A DNA stretch of 14,591 nucleotides from Gammaproteobacteria bacterium (lineage in GTDB: Bacteria > Pseudomonadota > Gammaproteobacteria > UBA6429 > Thiohalophilaceae): positions 1 to 14,591 of the forward strand of contig JAHEDA010000038.1 of the NCBI GenBank assembly GCA_024641445.1, in the 5' to 3' direction. The translations under genes and the position numbers were made by a program. This document shows, piece after piece, positions 1 to 5,926 of this stretch. Every line of letters begins with the position of its first letter. The stretch's first letter is position 1. The notes beneath the pieces are model-generated. The model was not told where the DNA came from and searched no databases. It saw nothing but the letters and a program-made list of their open reading frames with translations.

Positions 1-164
1 TACAGACCGACCCCGGCCTACGTGGCGATACCTCCGGCGGCGGTGGCAAGCCCGCGACCTGCGATACCGGTGCGGTGGTGCGCGTGCCCTTGTTCGTGAA
101 TGAGGGGGAACTCATAAAGGTTGACACCCGTACTGGTGAGTACCTCGGTCGTTTCAAAGAGTAA
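1..164 (+). CDS. efp: Elongation factor P, C-terminal part (5' truncated by window)
   Basis: Only the last 53 codons are present, read from base 3 to the TAA at 162-164. They match the C-terminal OB domain (domain III) of EF-P, with the family landmarks TDPGLRGD, KPAT, GAVVRVPLFVNEGE and KVDTRTGEYLGR. EF-P binds ribosomes stalled on polyproline stretches and stimulates peptide bond formation. In gammaproteobacteria of this type it is activated by (R)-beta-lysylation of a domain I lysine, which lies outside the window. epmA, the gene for the modifying ligase, begins 10 nt after the stop, so enzyme and substrate are probably co-transcribed. The family assignment is firm; nothing can be said about the start, the promoter or the modified lysine. 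Confidence 0.95.
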   Translation, partial: QTDPGLRGDTSGGGGKPATCDTGAVVRVPLFVNEGELIKVDTRTGEYLGRFKE

Positions 165-174
165 TTCGCCCGCA

Positions 175-1149
175 ATGACCGATAAGGATGCATCCTGGCG
201 CCCCAGCGCCAGCCTGCACACCCTGCAACAAAGGGCCCGTATCCTGGCAGCGATACGGGCCTTTTTTAATGCGCGTGGGGTGATGGAGGTTGAGACACCT
301 GCCTTGTCGCACGGCGCCACTGTCGATCCTCATATCGAGAGCTTTCGTGTCGCCTCATCTGATACTCGCCACACGGGCTATCTTCACACCTCTCCCGAAT
401 TTGCCATGAAGCGCCTGTTGGCCGCTGGGAGTGGCGCGATCTACCAATTAGCCAAGGTCTTTCGCGCGGGGGAGGAGGGGCGTCGGCATCAACCCGAGTT
501 CACACTACTGGAGTGGTATCGGCCTGGCTTCGGGCTGACGAAGTTGATGGACGAGGTGGAGGCATTACTCCAGGGCATTTTGCATGAGGCCCTGACGGCC
601 ACAGCCAAACGCTTCAGTTATCGCGAGGCATTTCTGCTGGGGGCTGGCATGGACCCCTTCACTGCCAGCGTGGATGAGCTGATGGCGCGATGCGCTGAAT
701 TACAGGTACACGGCCTTGGTGCTGCGGATGACCGTGATGTCTGGCTCGACCTGCTGATGGCCGGGATAGTGGAGCCTGCGTTACCCAAGGGGTGTCTGGT
801 AATCGTCTACGACTACCCGGCGAGTCAAGCGGCACTGGCTCGGGTCAGGCGGGGTAATCCCGACGTGGCAGAGCGTTTTGAGGTCTTCGTTAATGGAATG
901 GAACTGGCCAATGGTTTTTATGAACTACGCGACAGTACCGAACAACGGCGGCGGTTTGAGGCGGATTTAACCCTGCGTCGCCTGCGGGGGCAGACTACGC
1001 CCCCTCTGGATGAACATCTTCTTCAGGCCCTGGTGTCGGGACTACCCGACTGCGCAGGTGTTGCCGTGGGGGTGGATCGCCTGGTGATGCTGGCCGTTGG
1101 GGCCGACCACATTGAGGACGTGGTCAGCTTTACCTTTGCCCGCGCCTGA
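175..1149 (+). CDS. epmA: EF-P--(R)-beta-lysine ligase EpmA (PoxA/GenX/YjeA)
   Basis: A 324-residue class II aminoacyl-tRNA synthetase-like protein, essentially the length of E. coli EpmA (325). It corresponds to the LysRS catalytic core without the N-terminal anticodon-binding domain. Motif 1 lies around MEVETP (37-42), motif 2 runs from FRAGEEGRRHQPEF through LLEWYR (96-116), and motif 3 is GVAVGVDRLVML (295-306). The family activates (R)-beta-lysine with ATP and attaches it to EF-P rather than to tRNA; the beta-lysine comes from EpmB, not encoded here. The ATG at 175 was chosen because MTDKDASWRPSAS aligns with the E. coli N-terminus. An in-frame TTG at 121 would add 18 residues that overlap efp. 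No clear Shine-Dalgarno precedes 175, which suggests coupling to efp termination. The 3' end overlaps psd on the other strand by 20 bp. Confidence 0.95.
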   Translation: MTDKDASWRPSASLHTLQQRARILAAIRAFFNARGVMEVETPALSHGATVDPHIESFRVASSDTRHTGYLHTSPEFAMKRLLAAGSGAIYQLAKVFRAGEEGRRHQPEFTLLEWYRPGFGLTKLMDEVEALLQGILHEALTATAKRFSYREAFLLGAGMDPFTASVDELMARCAELQVHGLGAADDRDVWLDLLMAGIVEPALPKGCLVIVYDYPASQAALARVRRGNPDVAERFEVFVNGMELANGFYELRDSTEQRRRFEADLTLRRLRGQTTPPLDEHLLQALVSGLPDCAGVAVGVDRLVMLAVGADHIEDVVSFTFARA

Positions 1150-2017
1150 TGCCCTCGTCCTTTGTTTGTAGCCCCAGCAATTGCCCCATCCTGATCGCAT
1201 TTCCCGCCGTAATCTCCGCACCCCAGCGCATTTGTCCGGGTCCAAACAGGACGATCACGGTTGAGCCCATATTGAAGCGGCCCATCTCCACTCCCTTTTC
1301 CAGTCGGATGGGAGCCCCCTCGGGCATGGGATAGTGCCAGGTCTGTACTCCATTGCGACTGGGCGGTGTGACTTCACCCTGCCAGACGGTCTCGATACTG
1401 GCGACAAAAATGGCGCCGACCAGGACCATTGCCATGGGGCCAAGCTCTGTCTCGAAGATGGCTACGACACGTTCATTTCGCGCAAATAGACCAGGCACGT
1501 TTGCCACGGTGGCTGGGTTTACGCTAAATAGCCGTCCCGGGACATGCAGGACCTCACGCAGCTCACCGCTCACCGGCATGTGGATACGATGATAGTCGCG
1601 GGGGGAGAGATAGAGTGTGGCGAATTCCCCCCCGGTAAAAAACTTCGCATAGGATGAATCCCCCAGCAGGCTGCGCATGGAGTAGTGATGGCCCTTGGCC
1701 TGAAAGATCTGCTCGGCCTCAATGCGCCCGGCCTGGCTTACGCGGCCATCTACCGGAGAGGCGATCTCGTTGTGGCCGCTCACGATGGGTCGAGCCCCCT
1801 CGCGTAGCGCACGCGTAAAGAAACTATTGAAGGTCGGGTACTGGTGGTAGTCCGGTTCCAGGGCCTCGGTCATATTGACCCTGAAGTGACCGATGAACCA
1901 GGCGGTGAAGATATTTTTGATGGCCCCCAGGCGTCGGCGTGTCAGCCAGTACATCACCCGCGAGAGCGGGTGATGAGGCAGGGGGTACTGGATAAGCGCA
2001 AACAGCTTTGCAAACAA
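1130..2017 (-). CDS. psd: Phosphatidylserine decarboxylase proenzyme
   Basis: A 295-residue Psd (E. coli 322) that makes phosphatidylethanolamine from phosphatidylserine at the inner membrane. The proenzyme cuts itself at a Gly-Ser bond, producing the pyruvoyl group on the new alpha-chain N-terminus. The cleavage motif here is MGST (250-253), with the scissile bond G251-S252; most family members have LGST. The triad partners are present: Asp90 in SPVDG and His146 in DYHRIHMP. The start is a TTG at 2017-2015 with AGGGG 7 nt upstream, and the N-terminus from there aligns with E. coli Psd; no better ATG exists upstream. It lies 15 nt after the PCuAC gene and is probably its last co-transcribed partner. 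It lacks the long acidic C-terminal tail of the E. coli enzyme. Confidence 0.95.
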   Translation of the reverse strand: MFAKLFALIQYPLPHHPLSRVMYWLTRRRLGAIKNIFTAWFIGHFRVNMTEALEPDYHQYPTFNSFFTRALREGARPIVSGHNEIASPVDGRVSQAGRIEAEQIFQAKGHHYSMRSLLGDSSYAKFFTGGEFATLYLSPRDYHRIHMPVSGELREVLHVPGRLFSVNPATVANVPGLFARNERVVAIFETELGPMAMVLVGAIFVASIETVWQGEVTPPSRNGVQTWHYPMPEGAPIRLEKGVEMGRFNMGSTVIVLFGPGQMRWGAEITAGNAIRMGQLLGLQTKDEGIRRGQR

Positions 2018-2024
2018 GCGCAGA

Positions 2025-2029
2025 CCCCT
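2025..2029 (-). promoter_or_regulatory. Ribosome binding site for psd (supports TTG start)
   Basis: On the minus strand AGGGG lies 7 nt upstream of the TTG at 2017-2015, inside the 15-nt gap after the PCuAC stop codon. This spacing, together with alignment to the E. coli N-terminus, is why the TTG is taken as the start. Confidence 0.6.
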
Positions 2030-2032
2030 GTG

Positions 2033-2575
2033 TTAATTATTGTGCATGGAGTGATCCATTTGCTCATGCCCCTCGTGCATGGGCATATCGCCATGTTGCA
2101 TGTGCTCGTGGTCCATGTGTCCATGGTCCATTGCATGACCAACCTTCTTGCGAACCTGAGCCTTTACTTCCATCGAGGTGTTATCTGAGAGCACAAACTT
2201 GAACGCAATTTTGTCGCCCTGCTTGTAACGTGTCTTGGGACCATACAGCATCAGGTGATAGCCGCCCGGTGCCAGCGTTACGGATTTACCGGCCTTGATT
2301 TCGAGGTGAGGAATCGGGCTCATGCTCATCATGCCGTTGGCATCGGTGGTCATCTCGTGTATCTCGGCACTTTTAAACTCGGGGCTGCTGACATTAAAGA
2401 TCTTGATGCCTGTCTTACCCTTATTGTGCAGGGTCATATACCCCGCCATTACTGCCGCCATGGGTGGGGCCTCAGCGACCCAGGCGTCGCTAACGTCCAG
2501 GTCTGCGGCGTAGAGTGGTGTGCTTAATAAGGTGGTAACTGCAAGAGAGATGATTGCTAGGTAACGATTGTTCAT
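2033..2575 (-). CDS. Periplasmic copper chaperone, PCuAC family, with His/Met-rich tail
   Basis: 180 residues. Residues 1-23 form a signal peptide (hydrophobic core, then LYAA), so the protein is periplasmic. The PCuAC copper site is intact: His73, Met85, His107 and Met109 reproduce the H-x11-M-x21-H-x-M spacing of the family, which binds Cu(I). The last part (about 147-178) is an extension with 10 His and 7 Met, a likely second copper site that could also take Cu(II). Family members pass copper to the CuA centre of cytochrome oxidase, often together with a SCO protein, and the SCO gene lies 2 nt upstream here. AGGAG (2581-2585, minus strand) sits 5 nt before the ATG, inside the end of the SCO gene, so the two genes are probably translationally coupled. 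Confidence 0.9.
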   Translation of the reverse strand: MNNRYLAIISLAVTTLLSTPLYAADLDVSDAWVAEAPPMAAVMAGYMTLHNKGKTGIKIFNVSSPEFKSAEIHEMTTDANGMMSMSPIPHLEIKAGKSVTLAPGGYHLMLYGPKTRYKQGDKIAFKFVLSDNTSMEVKAQVRKKVGHAMDHGHMDHEHMQHGDMPMHEGHEQMDHSMHNN

Positions 2576-2577
2576 GA

Positions 2578-3216
2578 CTACTCCTTAACGTAATCCACGA
2601 TGCTAATAAAATTTCCTACGATCTTGTCTACCTCGTGTGGTGGTGAAAACACGGCGCGAAGATTGGCCTTGGGGTCGATCAAGAGAATCTGTCCGCTATG
2701 ACTGACCGAGTAGTTCTTTCCATCCTTGCCCTCAGGGGTGTAGGCATAGAGGATGCCGAGGTTACGGGTCAGGGCATCGATCTCGGGCAACTCGCCGGTC
2801 AGACCGATGAATGAGGGGTCGAAATACTTCACGTAAGATTTCATCACCTCGGGGGTATCGCGGCGTGGGTCAACGCTGATGAAGACCATTTGTCGCGGAA
2901 TATTCTGATGGGTCTTGTTATTGCCCAGTATCTGCCAGGCCCACTGCATAGTGGTGAGTGCTGCGGGACAGACATCGGGGCAGTGCGTGTATCCGAAGAA
3001 GAGAAAACTCCACTTTCCCACGAGGTCGTCGCGTGAGAAGGGCTGGTTCTCCTGATTCACTAAGTGAAACTCGGGTAACAGGCGGCCTTGCGGTAGCAAG
3101 GTGCTACTGATGTTTTCAGGTATGGGGGCGGGTGCCTTGTCTCGGCTCAACCACAGTCCAAGCCAGAGGCTCAGGCCACCCACGATTATAAGAAGGATTA
3201 CTTGGCTACGTTTCAT
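2578..3216 (-). CDS. SCO1/SenC-type copper chaperone/thiol protein
   Basis: 212 residues from the chosen ATG at 3216. The N-terminus MKRSQ followed by a hydrophobic stretch (about 6-24) is a signal anchor, leaving a thioredoxin-fold domain in the periplasm. The SCO copper ligands are present: Cys79 and Cys83 in THCPDVCP, and His173 in YSVSHSG. The DPRRDTP motif of the family is also there. SCO proteins deliver Cu or act as thiol reductants for the CuA site of cytochrome c oxidase subunit II. It is the first gene of the SCO-PCuAC-psd set. A longer in-frame start at 3291 would place 25 polar residues ahead of the membrane anchor, which is atypical; the Shine-Dalgarno is weak for both starts, so the start is less certain than the function. 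Confidence 0.9.
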   Translation of the reverse strand: MKRSQVILLIIVGGLSLWLGLWLSRDKAPAPIPENISSTLLPQGRLLPEFHLVNQENQPFSRDDLVGKWSFLFFGYTHCPDVCPAALTTMQWAWQILGNNKTHQNIPRQMVFISVDPRRDTPEVMKSYVKYFDPSFIGLTGELPEIDALTRNLGILYAYTPEGKDGKNYSVSHSGQILLIDPKANLRAVFSPPHEVDKIVGNFISIVDYVKE

Positions 3217-3276
3217 CGGCGCATTATTCCATGTTCGGTGTCTGGGATCACTCAGTCTTGCTGAGATGGGCTGGGC

Positions 3277-3305
3277 TTGAAGAAGTTCCATAAACCCGTT
3301 ATGTT
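3277..3305 (+). promoter_or_regulatory. Candidate sigma-70 promoter for the LexA-like gene
   Basis: TTGAAG (3277-3282), a 17-bp spacer and TATGTT (3300-3305); each hexamer matches consensus at 4 of 6 positions. Transcription would start about 20 nt before the ATG at 3333, leaving room for the ribosome site AGGGA. It lies in the 116-bp divergent gap between the SCO gene and the LexA-like gene. I saw no CTGT-N8-ACAG LexA box in that gap and no strong minus-strand promoter for the SCO operon. Confidence 0.4.
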
Positions 3306-3332
3306 AAGGGAGACTATTAAAGGGAAATATAA

Positions 3333-3803
3333 ATGTCCAACGTTAGTTACCTGATTTCAAAGAAAAATCGGCCTGTGTGGAACCCTGCCCTGGAAGCCCT
3401 TGATGTGCAAACCGAGGCGTTAACTGAGGTCCCTCTGCTTGGGCTGGTGACGGCCGGTCAGCCAATCGACCTCTACGTGGTGGATGAGCGGGTACGTGTG
3501 CCGACCAATATGGTGCGCAAGAATACCTATGCCCTGAAGGTTCGGGGTCACTCGATGGTCGATGACAATATCCAGGATGGTGACATCATCGTGGTAGAGA
3601 AGCGTGAGACGGCCACTAATGGCGAATCCGTGGTGGCCATGATCAATGGCGAACAGGTTACCCTCAAACGTTTCTTCGTCGAGGCCTCTGGTATTCGGTT
3701 GCAACCCGCCAACCCGGAGATGTCTCCCATCTATCTACGGAATGAAGATGTACAGATACTCGGTATCGTCACGGGCGTGATCCGTAATCTGGACGCGGTG
3801 TAA
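3333..3803 (+). CDS. LexA-type S24 autoprotease without DNA-binding domain
   Basis: 156 residues resembling the C-terminal half of LexA. The self-cleavage Ala41-Gly42 lies in GLVTAGQPIDL, the nucleophile Ser74 in VRGHSMVDD, and the general base Lys112 in QVTLKRF. The Gly-Ser and Ser-Lys spacings (32 and 38) are close to LexA (34 and 37). The closing strand GIVTGVIRN also resembles LexA rather than UmuD. The winged-helix domain of LexA (about 70 residues) is absent, replaced by a 30-residue polar leader (NVSYLISKKNRPVWNP), so it should not bind SOS boxes itself. A ribosome site (AGGGA, about 8 nt upstream) and an intact catalytic dyad argue against a dead remnant. Possible roles, all inference: a UmuD-like RecA-responsive protein or a partner of full LexA. 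A Mut7-C RNase-domain gene follows 12 nt downstream. Confidence 0.85.
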   Translation: MSNVSYLISKKNRPVWNPALEALDVQTEALTEVPLLGLVTAGQPIDLYVVDERVRVPTNMVRKNTYALKVRGHSMVDDNIQDGDIIVVEKRETATNGESVVAMINGEQVTLKRFFVEASGIRLQPANPEMSPIYLRNEDVQILGIVTGVIRNLDAV

Positions 3804-3815
3804 GCGGACCGCGGG

Positions 3816-4301
3816 ATGGAGCAGAGCCCTCCCAAATTCCTTTGTGATGAAATGCTGCAGCGGCTTGGGCGCTGGTTGCGGGCGGCGGGTTACGATACCC
3901 GCATCGCCGCCGAGGGGGAGTCAGATTACGAACTCCTGCAACATGCACTGAGAGAGGAACGGCTCCTCATCACACGCGACCGGGGTCTGATCGAACACCG
4001 CCGCGCACCCGGTACCGTGATTCTGCTGCGGGCCGATAACCTGGAGGCCTGTGCCGAGGAACTCTCTCGGCAGGTTGCTATTGAATGGCAGTTCAGCCCC
4101 TTCACTCGTTGCATGGTGTGTAATGCCGCCTTACAGGAGGCTCGCCCCAAACAGCTCTCGGTTCTACCCCTCGCCAAACGTGAATTTATCGATGCCGCCT
4201 ATTTTTGCCCCAGTTGCCAACAGATATTCTGGGAGGGGAGTCATGTCCGCCGCATGCGTACACACCTGCAGGAATGGCACGAGCGTTTTTCTCATCACTA
4301 A
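3816..4301 (+). CDS. Mut7-C RNase-domain (DUF82) protein with zinc ribbon
   Basis: 161 residues. The N-terminal half matches the Mut7-C PIN-like nuclease fold: CDEMLQRLGRWLRAAGYDT (10-28) carries the first acidic residues (Asp11, Glu12), Asp37 lies in ESDYELL, and Asp55 in LLITRDRGL. The C-terminal half is a zinc ribbon with the pairs C99-x2-C102 and C131-x2-C134, the latter in YFCPSCQQIFWEGSH. The family is predicted to cut RNA by homology to the C-terminus of the animal Mut-7 exonuclease; the bacterial substrate is not established as far as I know. The ATG at 3816 keeps Asp11; the next Met would remove it. The Shine-Dalgarno is weak. It is probably co-transcribed with the LexA-like gene ahead of it. 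Confidence 0.88.
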   Translation: MEQSPPKFLCDEMLQRLGRWLRAAGYDTRIAAEGESDYELLQHALREERLLITRDRGLIEHRRAPGTVILLRADNLEACAEELSRQVAIEWQFSPFTRCMVCNAALQEARPKQLSVLPLAKREFIDAAYFCPSCQQIFWEGSHVRRMRTHLQEWHERFSHH

Positions 4302-4365
4302 GTTCTGCCTGAACAGCCCCCGCATTTCATTCTGGGCGGCATGAGGCTCTTTCCCGTGTTTTTGC

Positions 4366-4396
4366 TTGCACGCGGCTTATTTCCTTGCGTTATACT
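4366..4396 (+). promoter_or_regulatory. Candidate sigma-70 promoter for the aminotransferase gene
   Basis: TATACT (4391-4396) matches the -10 consensus at 5 of 6 positions. The best upstream hexamer is TTGCAC (4366-4371) with a long 19-bp spacer, so the -35 is weak. Transcription would begin about 30 nt before the ATG at 4436. It lies in the 134-bp gap after the Mut7-C gene, in which no convincing terminator was found. Confidence 0.5.
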
Positions 4397-4435
4397 CGGG
4401 TACTTTTCATAACAAGCGTTCACGAGGTGTATTCC

Positions 4436-5632
4436 ATGACGGTCAAATCCTTTCAGCCACCCAAGCGTACCCTGATGGGACCCGGTCCCTCGGACGTGAG
4501 TCAACGTGTGCTCGGTGCCTTGGCCCGACCGACCATTGGTCACCTCGACCCGGCCTTCGTTGGGATGATGGAGGAGATGAAGGGGCTATTGCAGTACGCC
4601 TTTCAGACCAAGAACGACCTGACCTTCCCGGTCTCCGCACCGGGCTCGGCGGGTATGGAGACCTGCTTTGTCAATCTTGTTGAGCCCGGGGACAAGGTCA
4701 TCGTCTGTCAGAATGGTGTATTCGGTGGGCGCATGAAGGAGAACGTTGAGCGCTGTGGTGGTGTCCCCATCATGGTCGAGGATGCCTGGGGTACGGTGGT
4801 TGACCCGCAGAAACTGGAAGATGCACTAAGGGCCAACCCCGACGCCAAGCTCGTTGCCTTCGTGCACGCCGAGACCTCCACCGGAGCGCAGTCGGATGCC
4901 AAGACCCTGGTCGCCCTCGCGCACAAATATGATTGCCTGACCATTGTCGATGCGGTGACCTCGCTTGGAGGAACCCCGATTAAGGTGGATGAGTGGGGGA
5001 TTGATGCGATCTATTCCGGTACCCAGAAATGTCTATCGGCCCCTCCCGGTCTGTCACCGGTCAGTTTTAATGAGCGTGCGCTTGAGCGAATTCGCGCGCG
5101 TAAGCGCAAGGTACAGAGTTGGTTTCTCGACCTGACCCTGGTGATGGGTTACTGGAGTGGCGGTAGTAAGCGCGCCTATCACCACACCGCACCGATTAAC
5201 AATCTCTATGGTCTACATGAAGCGTTGGTAATACTGCAAGACGAGGGACTGGAGAATGCCTGGGCTCGTCACGCATTCAATCACGAGGCATTGAAGGCCG
5301 GTATCGAGGCTATGGGCCTGAAGTTTATTGTCAAGGCAGGCGATCGCTTGCCCCAGCTGAATGCCGTGACTATTCCAGAAGGGGTAAACGACGCCGAGGT
5401 GCGCACGACCTTGTTGAATGATTACAACCTGGAGATTGGCGCAGGACTTGGGTCGATGGCCGGCAAGATCTGGCGTATCGGTTTGATGGGCTACGCCAGC
5501 AACGCCCACAATGTGGAGTATTGTCTCAAGGCCCTCGATGAGGTGCTGAGCAAGGCCAAGGCACCGATCAGTAAGGGGGTTGCTGTTAATGCGGCCAAGG
5601 CCATCTTGGGGAAGACCGCTAAAGCCAGTTAG
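4436..5632 (+). CDS. Class V aminotransferase, serine/alanine--glyoxylate type
   Basis: 398 residues, a PLP-dependent fold type I enzyme of the AGXT/serine-glyoxylate group. Landmarks: LMGPGPSDVSQRVL at the N-terminus; HAETSTG (144-150); Asp172 in IVDAVTSLGG, which pairs with the PLP ring nitrogen; the Schiff-base Lys198 in SGTQKCLSAPPG; and Arg347 in KIWRIGLMG for the substrate carboxylate. Such enzymes move the amino group of serine or alanine to glyoxylate, giving glycine; in autotrophs or methylotrophs they serve glycolate salvage or the serine cycle. Which donor it uses cannot be told here. The ATG at 4436 has GAGGTG 6 nt upstream and fits the family start; an in-frame ATG at 4385 would lie within the -10 region. 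The last 20 residues are a Lys/Ala-rich tail. It is flanked by its own promoter and terminator, so it is probably a single-gene unit. Confidence 0.9.
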   Translation: MTVKSFQPPKRTLMGPGPSDVSQRVLGALARPTIGHLDPAFVGMMEEMKGLLQYAFQTKNDLTFPVSAPGSAGMETCFVNLVEPGDKVIVCQNGVFGGRMKENVERCGGVPIMVEDAWGTVVDPQKLEDALRANPDAKLVAFVHAETSTGAQSDAKTLVALAHKYDCLTIVDAVTSLGGTPIKVDEWGIDAIYSGTQKCLSAPPGLSPVSFNERALERIRARKRKVQSWFLDLTLVMGYWSGGSKRAYHHTAPINNLYGLHEALVILQDEGLENAWARHAFNHEALKAGIEAMGLKFIVKAGDRLPQLNAVTIPEGVNDAEVRTTLLNDYNLEIGAGLGSMAGKIWRIGLMGYASNAHNVEYCLKALDEVLSKAKAPISKGVAVNAAKAILGKTAKAS

Positions 5633-5650
5633 TGATGATACTAAATAACC

Positions 5651-5690
5651 GCCCATTCTCCCTCCGGAGAAGGTCAGGATGAGGGGATAG
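5651..5690. repeat. Degenerate intergenic repeat-like hairpin
   Basis: Perfect 6-bp arms TTCTCC (5656-5661) and GGAGAA (5666-5671) with a 4-nt loop, followed by GGTCAGGATGAGGGG. The layout resembles the dispersed CCCTCTCCC/GGGAGAGGG ... GGGTGAGGG elements common between genes of proteobacteria, here with mismatches. It lies between the aminotransferase stop and its terminator. Membership of a genome-wide family is inference from resemblance only. Confidence 0.4.
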
Positions 5691-5736
5691 ATGGCTACTC
5701 CCTGAGGATGTCTGGTTTAGTGCGGGAAAAACCTGT

Positions 5737-5770
5737 GGCGGTGGTTGTGCATACGACCACCGCCTTTTTT
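5737..5770 (+). terminator. Strong rho-independent terminator after the aminotransferase gene
   Basis: Arms GGCGGTGGT (5737-5745) and ACCACCGCC (5756-5764) pair perfectly. The inner bases add a T-G, a G-C and a T-A pair around a GCAT loop, giving a 12-bp stem. Six T residues follow (5765-5770). It ends just before the stop of the convergent small membrane-protein gene at 5773. On the other strand a T-run (from AAAAA at 5727-5731) follows after a short gap, so it may work in both directions. Confidence 0.9.
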
Positions 5771-5772
5771 AT

Positions 5773-5925
5773 TTATACCCACCCGACAAACGAGGCGACC
5801 AACAGACCGAGAAACAGGCTAGCCAGGGCATAGGCGGCAAGCGCATAGGGTCGATAGATATCGCGCAGGAATGTGCCGACGATCGTCAGTACAACAATGA
5901 TGAGTGCAATAATGACCAGCCGCAC
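5773..5925 (-). CDS. Small two-helix membrane protein coupled to ppsA
   Basis: About 50 residues and strongly hydrophobic: a first membrane segment (about 3-20, rich in Ile/Val/Leu), a short charged turn LRDIYRPY, and a second segment (about 30-48) ending GWV. No family is recognised. The GTG at 5925-5923 was chosen: it begins 1 nt after the ppsA stop (TGA at 5929-5927), and AAGGGA (5933-5938, minus strand) lies 7 nt upstream inside ppsA. In-frame ATGs at 5952 and 5961 would add 9 or 12 residues overlapping ppsA but have poorer ribosome sites. The tight junction suggests coupled translation with ppsA, and the gene ends at the terminator hairpin at 5737-5770. Whether it affects PEP synthase is unknown. 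Confidence 0.6.
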   Translation of the reverse strand: MRLVIIALIIVVLTIVGTFLRDIYRPYALAAYALASLFLGLLVASFVGWV

Positions 5926-5926
5926 C

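Noticed and set aside
3217..3291. Longer start for the SCO protein (25 extra residues)
   Set aside because: It would put a polar extension before the signal anchor; MKRSQ plus a hydrophobic core at 3216 is the usual form.
3217..3332. SOS box controlling the LexA-like gene
   Set aside because: No CTGT-N8-ACAG or close variant was found on either strand of the gap.
4302..4365. Rho-independent terminator after the Mut7-C gene
   Set aside because: Only 4-bp arms (GTTC/GAAC, GCCT/AGGC) were found, with no stable GC stem directly before a T-run.
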